Below are positions 28,032-37,789 of a stretch of 64,000 nt of DNA, in pieces. Source of the stretch: Nostoc desertorum CM1-VF14 (lineage in GTDB: Bacteria; Cyanobacteriota; Cyanobacteriia; Cyanobacteriales; Nostocaceae); NCBI GenBank assembly GCA_019359245.1, contig JAHHHR010000002.1, positions 248,001-312,000 on the forward strand, in the 5' to 3' direction. How positions within the stretch are numbered: the stretch's first letter is position 1; every line of letters begins with the position of its first letter. The notes below the pieces were generated by a model, which saw nothing but the letters and a program-made list of their open reading frames with translations, had not been told where the DNA came from and made no database searches. The translations under genes and the position numbers were made by a program.

Positions 28032-28688
28032 TTATGAATTATATTGACTAGATAGTTCACCTTTTCCGCCTTTTATCACCCATTCCCGCACCGCCCGACG
28101 AATTGCCCGTCTGCCATCTGCCCGATTTTGCTCAATCAGTTTTGGCAGATCCCTAATTGCTAAAGTAGGAAATACTAAACTGTTCTCTGATTCGACATAT
28201 TCTCCATCTTGCAGGTGGTAAATCTTTAGTTCACCGGAGTCATAACACCAAAGTTCTGGTATTCCCAGGCGGGCATAAATGGGAAAACGATTTAAAGACT
28301 TACTGGTAACATCAATTTCCAGTGCCAAATCAGGCGGTGGGTCTTGTCTCAAGTCCAGATCCAATCTACCCCGAATCGCAGTTTCATTCTGGACATAGAA
28401 GCAGTTATCTGACTCTAACCCTGCCATTCGGCTTTCTCGTTTCCAAGTAGTCGAGCCATAACTTTCATAGTCTAAATCCAGCACATCAGCGATTTCTTTG
28501 ACCAAATCGCTAATTACCTCTTTGTAATGTTCGTGTTCTGGTAAAGGTGTCATAATTTCCAAAGTAGTGCGATCGTAAGCTAACCTTGCTGCCCGATGCT
28601 CTCCCAAGTCTTTTAGAAGATTTTCAAACTGTTGCCAGCTAATGTCGTAAAGCATTACTCGGTCTGCTCGATTCTTGGCGACTGTCAT
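28032..28688 (-). CDS. Uma2 family (DUF820) putative endonuclease
   Basis: A 218-residue Uma2 protein: DISWQQFENLLKDLGEHRAARLAYDRTTLEIMTPLPEHEHYKEV at the N-terminus, GLESDNCFYVQNE, the catalytic-region PPDLALEIDVTSKSL, then LGIPELWCYD. It has a basic Arg-rich tail (RADGRRAIRRAVREWV). It starts 21 bp after the PCP_red gene stop on the same strand, so the two are probably cotranscribed; a functional link is not implied. The downstream gap contains four copies of TTCGTAATTCGTAA-like heptamers. Confidence 0.9.
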   Translation of the reverse strand: MTVAKNRADRVMLYDISWQQFENLLKDLGEHRAARLAYDRTTLEIMTPLPEHEHYKEVISDLVKEIADVLDLDYESYGSTTWKRESRMAGLESDNCFYVQNETAIRGRLDLDLRQDPPPDLALEIDVTSKSLNRFPIYARLGIPELWCYDSGELKIYHLQDGEYVESENSLVFPTLAIRDLPKLIEQNRADGRRAIRRAVREWVIKGGKGELSSQYNS

Positions 28689-28709
28689 TGTTATGACCTC
28701 CAGAATGTT

Positions 28710-28895
28710 TTATTGTCCAAACTCAAGCCTAGCCTGTTCTACCAAATCTGCTGTCACAATCTCTTGTCCTGCTTCACGGGCCAGTTGTTCAATTCTGGTT
28801 TTAGCTTGAGAGCGGACAAAGTAGGGAATATTTCGTAACTTTTCTTTAGCTTCAGATGTCCATCGCAAAGCATCAATAAAATTAGAGTCGCTCAT
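28710..28895 (-). CDS. Stand-alone PCP_red (protochlorophyllide reductase C-terminal-like) domain protein
   Basis: A 61-residue protein matching the PCP_red domain that normally ends the ChlB/BchB subunit of light-independent protochlorophyllide reductase: [50 protein letters not shown]. The IP-FVR, IE-LAR-G and T-D-V-AR anchor residues are all present. It lies between the psbD-psbC terminator and a Uma2 gene. Small free PCP_red proteins occur in cyanobacteria, but their role is not settled. Start at the only nearby ATG. Confidence 0.85.
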   Translation of the reverse strand: MSDSNFIDALRWTSEAKEKLRNIPYFVRSQAKTRIEQLAREAGQEIVTADLVEQARLEFGQ

Positions 28896-28952
28896 AGTAT
28901 TAATTCCTTTGGTAGGTCGCTGACTTTAATCAATAGATGACTAATTTTCCTA

Positions 28953-28983
28953 TAAAAAAAGCCCTTGCTTTTATGCAAGAGCC
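28953..28983 (-). terminator. Rho-independent terminator of psbD-psbC
   Basis: Read on the minus strand: GGCTCTTGC, loop ATAAAA, GCAAGGGC, then TTTTTTT. It lies about 43 bp beyond the psbC stop codon and is a textbook intrinsic terminator. Confidence 0.85.
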
Positions 28984-29025
28984 TTTAAATTATTTAGTTG
29001 TCAGTGATGAAATAAACTTTACAAC

Positions 29026-30417
29026 CTAATCTAGGTCGTCCATAAACATCACTGGCTCAGTTTCACGGTTAATTCCTTTCTCAAAACCACCAGCCGCAGC
29101 CCGTGCGCGACCAGCGTGCCACAAGTGACCAACTAGGAAGAAGAATCCTAGTACGAAGTGAGAAGTCGCCAACCAAGCGCGAGGAGATACGTAGTTGAAA
29201 GAGTTAATTTCAGTAGCCACACCACCCACGGAGTTCAGAGAACCCAGAGGAGCGTGGGTCATGTATTCAGCAGCGCGGCGAGCTTGCCAAGGCTGAATAT
29301 CGTTCTTGATTTTTTCCAGGTCAAGACCATTGGGGCCACGTAGAGGCTCCAACCAAGGGCCACGGAAATCCCAGAAGCGCATGGTTTCACCACCGAAGAT
29401 GATTTCACCAGTTGGAGAGCGCATCAGGTATTTACCCAATCCTGTGGGGCCTTGGGCAGAACCGACGTTAGCACCCAAACGTTGGTCACGAATCAAGAAG
29501 GTCAAAGCTTGAGCTTGAGAAGCTTCTGGACCGGTAGGGCCGTAGAATTCGCTGGGGTAAACGGTGTTGTTAAACCAAACAAAAATCGAGGCAATGAAGC
29601 CCATCAACGACAGAGCGCCCAAGCTGTAGGAGAGGTAAGCCTCACCAGACCAGATGGATGCACGACGTGACCAAGCAAAAGGCTTGGTAAGAATGTGGAA
29701 AATACCGCCAGCAATACAGATAAAGGCAACCCAGATGTGACCACCGACCACATCTTCCAAGTTATCGACGCTGACAATCCAGCCTTCGCCACCGAAGGGA
29801 GACTTGAGTACATAGCCGAAGATAACTGCTGGGTTCAATGTCGGATTGGTAATAATCCGAACGTCACCACCGCCTGGTGCCCAGGTGTCATACAAACCAC
29901 CAAAGAACATTGCCTTTAGCACTAACAGCAGCGCACCGCATCCCAAAATAATCAGGTGGAACCCGATGATGTTGGTCATCTTGTTCTTGTCTTTCCAGTC
30001 GTAACCAAAGAAAGAAGAGTATTCTTCTAAGGTTTCTGGCCCACGAACGGCATGATAGATACCGCCAAAGCCAAGGACGGCTGAGGAAATTAAGTGGAGT
30101 ACACCGACAACAAAGTAGGGGAAGGTGTCGATAACTTCACCACCAGCACCAACACCCCAGCCCTGACTGGCGAGGTGAGGTAACAGGATCAAGCCCTGCT
30201 CGTACATCGGCTTTTCAGGAACGAAGTGAGCGACTTCAAACAAAGTCATCGCTCCAGCCCAGAATACAATCAAACCAGAGTGGGCAACGTGAGCACCCAG
30301 TAGTTTGCCAGATAGATTGATTAAACGCGCATTACCAGACCACCAGGCAAAGCCAGTAGATTCTTGGTCGCGTCCAGTGCCGCCTAATATATTTGGTCTA
30401 TTAGAGAGCGTTACCAC
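29026..30417 (-). CDS. psbC: Photosystem II CP43 chlorophyll protein
   Basis: A 463-residue inner antenna of photosystem II, binding chlorophyll a and supplying a ligand to the Mn4CaO5 cluster. Six membrane segments are visible, starting with [30 protein letters not shown]. The large lumenal loop contains [25 protein letters not shown], whose GGE-MRFWD block holds the conserved Glu and Arg near the cluster. The frame could start at an ATG at 30444, but the family start is the GTG at 30417 ([12 protein letters not shown]), with GAGGAGG nine bases upstream inside psbD. It therefore overlaps psbD by 17 bp. Confidence 0.98.
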   Translation of the reverse strand: MVTLSNRPNILGGTGRDQESTGFAWWSGNARLINLSGKLLGAHVAHSGLIVFWAGAMTLFEVAHFVPEKPMYEQGLILLPHLASQGWGVGAGGEVIDTFPYFVVGVLHLISSAVLGFGGIYHAVRGPETLEEYSSFFGYDWKDKNKMTNIIGFHLIILGCGALLLVLKAMFFGGLYDTWAPGGGDVRIITNPTLNPAVIFGYVLKSPFGGEGWIVSVDNLEDVVGGHIWVAFICIAGGIFHILTKPFAWSRRASIWSGEAYLSYSLGALSLMGFIASIFVWFNNTVYPSEFYGPTGPEASQAQALTFLIRDQRLGANVGSAQGPTGLGKYLMRSPTGEIIFGGETMRFWDFRGPWLEPLRGPNGLDLEKIKNDIQPWQARRAAEYMTHAPLGSLNSVGGVATEINSFNYVSPRAWLATSHFVLGFFFLVGHLWHAGRARAAAGGFEKGINRETEPVMFMDDLD

Positions 30418-31456
30418 GTGGTAATACCTCCTCAGGGAATACAAATTGTTCGTGGGGTTGATCTTGAGGAGCCATCCAAGCGCGGATACCCTCGTTCAGC
30501 AAAATGTTTTTGGTATAGAAGGTTTCAAACTCAGGGTCTTCCGCCGCCCGCAATTCTTGGGAGACGAAATCATAAGCCCGCAGGTTGAGTGCCAAACCGA
30601 CGATGCCGACGGCGCTCATCCACAAGCCTGTGACTGGCACGAACAACATGAAGAAGTGCAACCAGCGTTTGTTTGAGAAGGCAATACCGAAAATCTGTGA
30701 CCAGAAACGGTTTGCCGTCACCATTGAATAGGTTTCTTCAGATTGAGTAGGATTGAAGGCGCGGAAGGTGTTAGCACCATCTCCGTCTTCAAACAAGGTA
30801 TTTTCGACTGTGGCACCGTGAATGGCACACAACAAAGCGCCACCCAATACACCCGCAACACCCATCATGTGGAAGGGGTTGAGTGTCCAGTTGTGGAAAC
30901 CTTGCAGGAATAGCAGGAACCGGAAAATTGCCGCGACGCCAAAGCTGGGTGCAAAGAACCAGCTTGATTGTCCCAAGGGGTACATCAGGAATACACTGAC
31001 GAATACTGCAATGGGAGCTGAGAAGGCGAGAGCGTTGTAAGGACGGATACCTACTAGACGCGCAATTTCAAATTGCCGCAACATGAAGCCAATCAAACCA
31101 AAGGCTCCGTGTAGGGCAACGAATGGCCACAAACCACCCAATTGGAACCAACGGGTGAGGTTACCTTGAGCTTCTGGCCCCCACAACAGCAGTAGGGAGT
31201 GTCCCATGCTGTCGGCGGGGGTGGATACTGCCACTGTTAAGAAGTTACAGCCTTCTAGGTAGGAGGAGGCTAACCCGTGGGTATACCAAGAGGTGACGAA
31301 GGTGGTACCGGTCAGCCAACCGCCTAGTGCTAGGAAGGCGCAAGGAAACAATAGTATCCCTGACCAACCTACGAATACGAAGCGATCGCGCTTGAGCCAG
31401 TCGTCTAGAACGTCAAACCACCCTCTACTGGGGGCACGTCCAACTGCGATGGTCAT
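30401..31456 (-). CDS. psbD: Photosystem II D2 protein
   Basis: A 351-residue reaction-centre subunit with five membrane helices, partner of D1. It begins [33 protein letters not shown] and contains the [21 protein letters not shown] stretch with a chlorophyll/iron-region helix, [33 protein letters not shown] (ligand His for P680 and iron), and the C-terminus [13 protein letters not shown]. Length is that of the family. It is the first gene of the psbD-psbC operon. The gap upstream of it exceeds 900 bp and contains a leader stem-loop. Only one psbD copy is seen here; other copies elsewhere are possible. Confidence 0.98.
   Translation of the reverse strand: MTIAVGRAPSRGWFDVLDDWLKRDRFVFVGWSGILLFPCAFLALGGWLTGTTFVTSWYTHGLASSYLEGCNFLTVAVSTPADSMGHSLLLLWGPEAQGNLTRWFQLGGLWPFVALHGAFGLIGFMLRQFEIARLVGIRPYNALAFSAPIAVFVSVFLMYPLGQSSWFFAPSFGVAAIFRFLLFLQGFHNWTLNPFHMMGVAGVLGGALLCAIHGATVENTLFEDGDGANTFRAFNPTQSEETYSMVTANRFWSQIFGIAFSNKRWLHFFMLFVPVTGLWMSAVGIVGLALNLRAYDFVSQELRAAEDPEFETFYTKNILLNEGIRAWMAPQDQPHEQFVFPEEVLPRGNAL
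30427..30433 (-). promoter_or_regulatory. Ribosome binding site deciding the psbC GTG start
   Basis: GAGGAGG on the minus strand, inside the last codons of psbD and nine bases before the GTG at 30417. It supports initiation at GTG and not at the in-frame ATG at 30444. Confidence 0.9.
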
Positions 31457-32371
31457 CGGACTAAAATCCTCTTTTTTTACTAAAATTGCAACGTTTCTAA
31501 GACAGTGCGGAGAGCCAGTGTAACCGACTGCCGTGAGGAATTAACGTTTTTTTTTGACAATCTCAACAGCGTGAAAGCAATTGAGATTCTGAGAGTTTGC
31601 CGACCAGCAAAATCAGCATTTCTCTTTCTTTATGCCATTACACGTACCATCGGCTAGTAATCTAGCTTGTGGTAACTTAATGATTCTTAACTTATCACAC
31701 TACTCAGGGTTTTTGCCTGATACACAGAAGCAAATCAAGCATGAAACACGAACCTTATTAATAATATGAATATCAGAAATTTTACAATTTGACACAACTT
31801 TTCTCAGAAATGTAAAAAAAATTAGTGCAGATGGAGGTAGGCAGGTAACTCATTCCCAAGAGGTCGAAAAGAGGCAGGGAGCGGGGAGCCAAGGGGTAAA
31901 GGGCAGGAGAGAAAGAATTTTTATCCGTCATTAAGTGAATAAATAATATAACGTGCCCTAAGAAATTATTATATGGGTAGCGGCAACAGGGATGAGCGCA
32001 GTTGAGTTTTTGTTAGCAATGTTTGGTAAAATGTGAATGGTTACTTCGCCGCCACACCCATTGATACACCTCTGGAAAATATGTGAAACTTTGGATAAGG
32101 GAAAGGAAGTTGGCACATCTTGACTAAATACAAATAACCTAAGTGGTTTGTCCCATAGTGCAAGTAAGCCAGTATCATCCGGGACAGTAAAATTTGTAGG
32201 GTACAGGGTAAAAAATTCATCGTCTGCGGTAAAGTATCCCGTGGACTTAAAATAAAGCTTCAGTGCCTCCTAAGCAATAGCCGGATTGGTACAGAAGCCA
32301 ACACTCTATGCAATAGCATTCAGTGTGCTTTGTATGTCACAGCGAGTATCTCACGGGGCAATGGTAGTTCA
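31457..32371. other. Long divergent intergenic region, psbD / ycf4
   Basis: About 915 bp without a supportable gene. It holds the psbD leader (stem-loop at 31559-31588), a G-rich repeat at 31866-31910, and a plus-side part (about 32100-32330) with a few short complementary stretches, such as TGTCCC at 32149 and GGGACA at 32181, that may be a structured ycf4 leader or a small RNA. I could not match it to a known RNA family. Confidence 0.5.
31559..31588 (-). promoter_or_regulatory. Stem-loop in the psbD upstream region
   Basis: AATCTCAA and TTGAGATT, 14 bases apart, next to a nine-base A-run on the minus strand. It lies about 100-130 bp before the psbD start and may sit in the 5' leader. Function inferred only. 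Confidence 0.4.
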
Positions 32372-32941
32372 ATGACGGCATCAACAACGATTAACAAAGG
32401 CGATCGCGTCCTGCATCAAAATGTTCTCGGTTCTCGTCGGTTCAGTAACTACGGCTGGGCAACTATTGTTACCTTGGGAGCAAGCGGCTTTTTATTGGCT
32501 GGGATATCCAGTTATTTAAAAGTTAATTTACTCATAGTTTCCGATCCAACTCAACTGGTATTTGTCCCCCAGGGATTGGTCATGGGGTTATATGGTATTG
32601 CTGGCTTGTTATTAGCCACATACCTGTGGCTAGTGATTTTATGGGACGTGGGAGGCGGTTACAACGAATTTGATCAGGAAACTGGCACAATCAAAATATT
32701 TCGTTGGGGATTTCCTGGCAAAAACCGCCGAATTGAGATTGACGGTCGCATAGAAGATGTGCAGTGTGTACGAATAACCGTCAAAGAAGGGCTTAATCCC
32801 CTTCGCGCCCTCTATCTACGTATTAAGGGCCGGCGAGATATACCCTTAACACGGATTGGACAACCGTTATCTTTAACAGAGTTGGAAACAGAAGGCGCAA
32901 AATTAGCCCGCTTTTTGGGAGTGTCACTAGAAGGACTTTAA
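32372..32941 (+). CDS. ycf4: Photosystem I assembly protein Ycf4
   Basis: A 189-residue thylakoid membrane protein that helps assemble photosystem I. It shows HQNVLGSRRFSNYGWATIVTLGASGFLLAGISSYL with the first helix, the FVPQGLVMGLYGIAGLLLATYLWLVILWDVGGGYNEFD second helix, and the soluble part with FRWGFPGKNRRIEI and LYLRIKGRRDIPLTRIGQPLSL. The frame extends upstream to a TTG at 32330, but MTASTTINKGDRVLHQ at 32372 matches the family start. It stands divergent from psbD-psbC. Confidence 0.96.
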   Translation: MTASTTINKGDRVLHQNVLGSRRFSNYGWATIVTLGASGFLLAGISSYLKVNLLIVSDPTQLVFVPQGLVMGLYGIAGLLLATYLWLVILWDVGGGYNEFDQETGTIKIFRWGFPGKNRRIEIDGRIEDVQCVRITVKEGLNPLRALYLRIKGRRDIPLTRIGQPLSLTELETEGAKLARFLGVSLEGL

Positions 32942-33053
32942 TTAATTGGGCATGGAGCATGGGGCATTGGGCATTGGAAGAGAAGAACTCAAGACTAATG
33001 ACCAATGACCAATGACTAACGATAAGATACTCTGGTTAAATCAGTAATTGGCA

Positions 33054-33851
33054 ATGCGTTTAAAAATTTCACAATTTTTGCTTTCTCTTGTGATTATCAG
33101 TGCTTTGATGTTGGGAGGATGTTCAACACAGCAAGTAGGTTCTAATACCTCTTCTCCAGCCTCAACAGCTACTTCGAATACAAGCGAGTCAAGCACCCAA
33201 ACGACTACTGAAGCAACATCTGTATCTCAAACTAGTAGTGATATTCCTGGAATCACTGATTTACCACGGCTTGAAGGCAAAGCTACTGTGGTGGTAACGG
33301 TTAAAGGTTCGCCGATTACTATCGAAGTAGACGGCACTAATGCCCCCATTACAGCTGGTAACTTCGTAGATTTAGTGCAAAAAGGTGTTTACGATGGTTT
33401 AGCTTTCCATCGAGTTGTACGCGAACCCCAACCGTTTGTAGTTCAAGGGGGCGATCCTCAAAGCAAAGACCCGAAAGTTTCAGCAGATAGCCTGGGAACC
33501 GGTAGTTATATTGACCCAAAAACGGGAAATGCTCGCTATATACCTTTAGAAGTTAAGGCGAAAGGTTCAGATACTCCGACTTACAATAAACCCTTTGATG
33601 CTACTGCTCAAGCCGTAGTATTGCCCCATAAACAGGGTGCAGTAGCGATGGCGCGATCGCAATCACCAGACTCCGCTTCTGCTCAGTTTTACTTTGCTTT
33701 AGCGGATCTAGCTTTCTTGGATGGTAACTACGCCGTGTTTGGCAATGTCACTCAAGGTCTTGATGTAGTGAACAAAATTCAGCAAGGCGATCGCATTGAC
33801 TCTGCTAAAGTCACCCAAGGTGCTGAAAATCTGAAAATACCAGGGCAGTAG
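33054..33851 (+). CDS. Cyclophilin-type peptidyl-prolyl isomerase lipoprotein
   Basis: A 265-residue exported PPIase. The N-terminus is a lipoprotein signal with lipobox ALMLGGC, followed by a Ser/Thr-rich linker of about 45 residues. The cyclophilin domain (residues about 80-262) has [37 protein letters not shown] and, later, [25 protein letters not shown] and [19 protein letters not shown]. The FHRV arginine and the QF/F active-site residues are present, so activity is likely. The frame opens with a TTG at 33048, but the ATG at 33054 is preferred. Confidence 0.93.
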   Translation: MRLKISQFLLSLVIISALMLGGCSTQQVGSNTSSPASTATSNTSESSTQTTTEATSVSQTSSDIPGITDLPRLEGKATVVVTVKGSPITIEVDGTNAPITAGNFVDLVQKGVYDGLAFHRVVREPQPFVVQGGDPQSKDPKVSADSLGTGSYIDPKTGNARYIPLEVKAKGSDTPTYNKPFDATAQAVVLPHKQGAVAMARSQSPDSASAQFYFALADLAFLDGNYAVFGNVTQGLDVVNKIQQGDRIDSAKVTQGAENLKIPGQ

Positions 33852-33912
33852 AGGAAGAGGGCAGGGGGAAATATAACTACTAACTCCTAACTCCTAACTA
33901 TTAACTTCTAAA

Positions 33913-35058
33913 TTGGCAAAGGTTCTTGTCACTGGTATTGGTTTAATTTCCGCCTTGGGTGGAAGCTTAAAGGATAGCTGGCAAAATTTGCTAGCAGGTA
34001 AATCTGGAATTAGATTACATCAACCTTTTCCAGAATTTACACCACTTCCTCTAGGTTTGATTGGTCAACAACCATCTGAATTGACAATGTTAACTCAGAT
34101 GGTTGTAGCTTCTGCTTTGCAAGATTCTGGGTTAGTTTCACATGCAGCTGATTGTGCTGTAGTCATTGGATCGAGTCGTTCTTATCAAGCGTCTTGGGAA
34201 ATTATGGCGCGGCAAATGCATGAAGACGCGACGAATTTGCCCGTGTCCTCTTTTGGAAATTGGCTAGATACATTACCTCACATGAATGCGATCGCAGCTG
34301 CAAGACAAATCGGTGCATCTGGGATAGTTTTAGCACCGATGGCAGCTTGTGCAACTGGAATTTGGGCGATTGCTCAAGCAGCTTTGCTTATCCAAACTGG
34401 GCAATGTCAACAAGCGATCGCTGGCGCAGTGGAAGCGCCAATTACACCCCTAACTTTGGCTGGGTTTCAGCAGATGGGTGCTTTGGCAAAAACCGGGGCT
34501 TATCCCTTTGATTTGCATCGGGAAGGCTTAGTGTTGGGCGAAGGCGCAGCTGTGTTTGTCTTGGAATCAGCAGAGTTGGCAAAACAGCGTCAAGCAAAAG
34601 TGTATGGTGAAATTCTCGGTTTTGGCTTAACCAACGACGCATATCATGGTAATTCACCAGAACCTGAAGGCAAAAGTGCGATCGCTGCCATCAAACAATG
34701 TCTAGAACGTAGTTGTCTCTCACCAGCCGATATTGATTACATTCATGCTCATGGCACAGCTACCCAGCTAAATGACCAAATGGAGAGCATGGTAATCCAG
34801 CGTTTGTTTCCCCAAGGGGTAGCAGTTAGTTCCACTAAGGGAAGCTCGGGCCACACATTAGGAGCGTCTGGAGCTTTAGGTGTGGCTTTTTCTCTCATGG
34901 CTTTAAAGCATCAAATTTTACTACCTTGTGTAGGATTGCAGCAGCCAGAGTTTGATTTAGATATCGTTACAGCAGCACGTCTAAGTAAAATTAGGCAGGT
35001 ACTATGTTGCAGTTTTGGCTTTGGGGGACAGAATGCAGCGATCGCACTAGCAAGGTAA
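33913..35058 (+). CDS. Beta-ketoacyl-ACP synthase (KAS II-like), TTG start
   Basis: A 381-residue thiolase-fold condensing enzyme. The catalytic triad is intact: C146 in APMAACATGIWAIA, H280 in IHAHGTATQLND and H314 in SSTKGSSGHTLGASGA, with K309. It is shorter than typical FabF (about 415) and may be a second KAS serving a special product. No ATG precedes the conserved AKVLVTGIGLISALGG, and an in-frame TAA lies just upstream, so the TTG at 33913 is the only reasonable start; no clear ribosome binding site is seen. The upstream 20 bp are AACTCCT heptamer repeats. Confidence 0.88.
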   Translation: MAKVLVTGIGLISALGGSLKDSWQNLLAGKSGIRLHQPFPEFTPLPLGLIGQQPSELTMLTQMVVASALQDSGLVSHAADCAVVIGSSRSYQASWEIMARQMHEDATNLPVSSFGNWLDTLPHMNAIAAARQIGASGIVLAPMAACATGIWAIAQAALLIQTGQCQQAIAGAVEAPITPLTLAGFQQMGALAKTGAYPFDLHREGLVLGEGAAVFVLESAELAKQRQAKVYGEILGFGLTNDAYHGNSPEPEGKSAIAAIKQCLERSCLSPADIDYIHAHGTATQLNDQMESMVIQRLFPQGVAVSSTKGSSGHTLGASGALGVAFSLMALKHQILLPCVGLQQPEFDLDIVTAARLSKIRQVLCCSFGFGGQNAAIALAR

Positions 35059-35170
35059 AAATTTGTAAGTTTAACTATCCGACATCACATATAAGTTTTA
35101 GTTAAGTATTTGTTTTTGATCTATAAACACTCTGTTTTCGCAGCGCTAGCAGGATATAAAATATAAAACT

Positions 35171-35184
35171 GTAACAAAAACTAC
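35171..35184 (+). promoter_or_regulatory. Candidate NtcA-binding site upstream of gdhA
   Basis: GTA-N8-TAC, the NtcA consensus, lies about 87 bp before the glutamate dehydrogenase start. A possible -10 box TAAGCT follows 28 bases later, a little farther than the usual 20-24. NtcA control of a glutamate dehydrogenase would make sense, but the match is short. Confidence 0.4.
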
Positions 35185-35270
35185 AAAACTCCTATTTTCC
35201 TCAAAAAAAGGATAAGCTAAATACAGATGATATCCGGTTCGTAAAGATACCGTGATTAGGAGAAAATTCT

Positions 35271-36560
35271 ATGATTTCAAAATCGCTGTTGCTGCCAGAA
35301 CCTGCTTCTCCAGCGCATATATGCCCATTTGATCAAGCCTGTAGCTACTTAGAAGCGGCAGCTAAAGAATTAAATTTAAATCAGGGTTTGTTGGAAATTC
35401 TTAGCCACCCGCGTAAGGTTGTGACGGTTTCTATCCCCGTGAAATTAGATAATGGGGAAATACAGGTTCTCGCTGGACATCGCGTGCAGCACTCTGATGT
35501 TTTAGGTCCCTACAAGGGTGGAACCCGTTACCATCCAGCTGTGACATTACGGGAAGTATCTGCTCTCGCAATGCTGATGACCTGGAAATGCGCTTTGTTA
35601 GGTATTCCTTACGGTGGTGGGAAGGGTGGCATTCCCATAGATCCGAAACGCTACAGTGTTGGCGAATTAGAACGAATCACTCGCCGTTATATCAGCGAGT
35701 TAATTAAAGATATTGGGCCTGCTGTAGATATTCCTGCCCCAGACATGGGTACTTCATCCCGTGAGATGGCTTGGATGATGGACACTTACTCTGTGAATGT
35801 CGGTCATGCTGTACCAGGAATTGTAACTGGGAAACCAGTTTCTATTGGTGGTTCGCTAGGACGGGAAATGGCAACCGGACGTGGCGTGATGATTATTGTT
35901 CGTGAGGCGCTGGCACAGCAAGGTAAATCCTTAGCAGGAGTGCGAGTAGCTATTCAGGGTTTCGGTAACGTTGGTAGTGCCGCAGCAGAATTACTACATC
36001 TTGCAGGCGCGAAAATTATTGCTGTTTCAACGGGTGCTGGAGGAATATTTTCCGAAACCGGTCTTGATATTCCCAAGTTGAAAGTCTACGCTGCTGAAAA
36101 TCGTAAGAGTATTATAGGTTTTCCGCAATCTGTACCAATTAGCAATGCAGATTTATTAGCTTTGCCCTGCGATGTCTTGATTCCAGCCGCTTTGGAAAAC
36201 CAAATCACTGAAGAAAATGCGAATCAAGTGCAAGCGCAAATTGTCGCCGAAGCGGCTAATGGGCCAGTTACTCTTGAGGCTAGCTTGTCCTTAGAAGCGC
36301 GGGGTGTGACAGTGTTACCCGACATCTTGGCGAATGCTGGCGGTGTGGTAGTCAGTTATTTGGAGTGGGTGCAGGGCCTTTCCTACGTATTTTGGGATGA
36401 GGAACGGGTTAACCGCGAAATGGAGCATTTGATGGTACAAGCTTACCATCGGGTGATTCATCAGTCTGAGGTGCGCCAAATTTCTATGCGATTAGCAGCT
36501 TACACTTTAGGGGTGGGTAGAGTAGCTCAGGCGCTGATTGACAGAGGTCTTTATCCTTAA
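35271..36560 (+). CDS. gdhA: Glu/Leu/Phe/Val dehydrogenase (glutamate dehydrogenase)
   Basis: A 429-residue enzyme interconverting glutamate and 2-oxoglutarate plus ammonia. The substrate domain has GPYKGGTRYHPAVTLREVSALAMLMTWKCALLGIPYGGGKGGI (glutamate- and catalytic-lysine positions), the PAPDMGTSSREMAWMMD loop, and the nucleotide domain has VAIQGFGNVGSAAAELLHLAGAKIIAVS near residue 225. Length fits the hexameric small type. Start MISKSLLLPEP has AGGAGA upstream. A good intrinsic terminator follows at 36606. Leucine or valine dehydrogenase activity cannot be excluded by eye. Confidence 0.93.
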   Translation: MISKSLLLPEPASPAHICPFDQACSYLEAAAKELNLNQGLLEILSHPRKVVTVSIPVKLDNGEIQVLAGHRVQHSDVLGPYKGGTRYHPAVTLREVSALAMLMTWKCALLGIPYGGGKGGIPIDPKRYSVGELERITRRYISELIKDIGPAVDIPAPDMGTSSREMAWMMDTYSVNVGHAVPGIVTGKPVSIGGSLGREMATGRGVMIIVREALAQQGKSLAGVRVAIQGFGNVGSAAAELLHLAGAKIIAVSTGAGGIFSETGLDIPKLKVYAAENRKSIIGFPQSVPISNADLLALPCDVLIPAALENQITEENANQVQAQIVAEAANGPVTLEASLSLEARGVTVLPDILANAGGVVVSYLEWVQGLSYVFWDEERVNREMEHLMVQAYHRVIHQSEVRQISMRLAAYTLGVGRVAQALIDRGLYP

Positions 36561-36605
36561 GATTTTATACTTAGTTGTTCACAGGACATAATAGATCATT
36601 GTTGA

Positions 36606-36647
36606 CAGCAATTTCACTGGAACAGCCATTGAAATTGCTGCTTTTTC
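36606..36647 (+). terminator. Intrinsic terminator of gdhA
   Basis: CAGCAATTTCA and TGAAATTGCTG form an 11-bp perfect stem followed by CTTTTTCT. It lies 46 bp after the gdhA stop. From here to 36963 nothing else is supported; one open frame from a TTG at 36651 has no family features. Confidence 0.88.
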
Positions 36648-36963
36648 TCGTTGAGCGATCGCTACAATATAACTATTACTAAATGTCTTCGATATTACAA
36701 TAATAAACTTAATACATATAGCAAGCAAACTCGAAAAAAGGCGTTATTAATTCTTCAAGCAACTTTTTGGTTAGTCACACATTTTTTTGCAACACAACTT
36801 TCTTCACCAACGTCATTTATTACAAATGTAACTTATACCGATCACTCATGAAGTTGCTTCAGAATTTGGGGCTTAAGCTCTAAGTCTGACCAAGCTTGAT
36901 TTTGTGCAGCTTCACAAAGAATTGGTATTAGTAATAATTGCTTTTAGACTGAGAAGTTTGATT

Positions 36964-37527
36964 ATGAAAATGCTTATTGACTGGCGAAAACACTTAGCAA
37001 TAACTGCAACACTTTCCTTAACGCTGACAGCATATCCTGCTGACTCTACTATTCCTAGATCACTCCAACATTCAAATAAATACCAGCTCGTACAGACCCC
37101 AGATAACTGTCGCCGAGTTGAGACTGATGGTGGTGATAATCTTAATATCCGATCTAGTCCAGATGGGGCAATTATTGGAACATTGCGTATTTACTCACTT
37201 GTAATTATTGAAAAGACCAATTCTTCAAATAGCTGGGTGCCAATATCATCGCCGCAGTCTGGCTATGTATCTGCCGCTTATCTCAAGCAATGTGGACAGC
37301 CAGTACCTCCGTCACAAACAACTTCTCAAACAGATAACTGTCGCAAAATTTTTGTGGGAGGGGTTCTACGTGTAAGGCAAGAACCCTCAATTAACAGCCC
37401 TATTCTTGGAGTTCTACAAAGTGGTCAGCAAGTAACAATTAAAAATCGTGGAAAAGATGGTTGGGTACCAATTTCATCCCCTGCAAATGGATATATTCCT
37501 TCAATAGTCCTCAGCAGTTGTACATAG
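36964..37527 (+). CDS. Exported protein with two SH3-like (SH3b) domains
   Basis: A 187-residue secreted protein. A signal peptide (KHLAITATLSLTLTAYPADS) is followed by two bacterial SH3 repeats, each with a framing cysteine pair: CRRVETDGGDNLNIRSSPDGAIIGTLRIYSLV to YLKQC, and CRKIFVGGVLRVRQEPSINSPILGVLQSGQQV to VLSSC. Such domains often bind cell wall or stabilise envelope proteins. The frame opens with a GTG at 36904; the ATG at 36964 gives a normal signal peptide and is preferred. Confidence 0.85.
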   Translation: MKMLIDWRKHLAITATLSLTLTAYPADSTIPRSLQHSNKYQLVQTPDNCRRVETDGGDNLNIRSSPDGAIIGTLRIYSLVIIEKTNSSNSWVPISSPQSGYVSAAYLKQCGQPVPPSQTTSQTDNCRKIFVGGVLRVRQEPSINSPILGVLQSGQQVTIKNRGKDGWVPISSPANGYIPSIVLSSCT

Positions 37528-37789
37528 ATTATGAATTAACGCTGTGTGCAACTTTTACTCAAACCTCACCCCTCATCACTAATCGCCATCTAATCTACTA
37601 GGGGACTTCCAACTAAAAAATATCCCATTGCTTTGGCGAGCAGGGGAAGCAGGGGAGGAAGAATCTAACAATCATCTTCGCTCCCAAAATTGAATAATTT
37701 AATTTCTGGAAATCCCGTAGTGAATCTACGATGTATTACAAGTCGTCGAAAAAAGCTAGGTTTCCTCATTGTTCTTTTGTTCGTATGCT

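Noticed and set aside
36651..36851. 66-codon ORF downstream of gdhA
   Set aside because: Starts with TTG within the terminator's flank and has no recognisable features.
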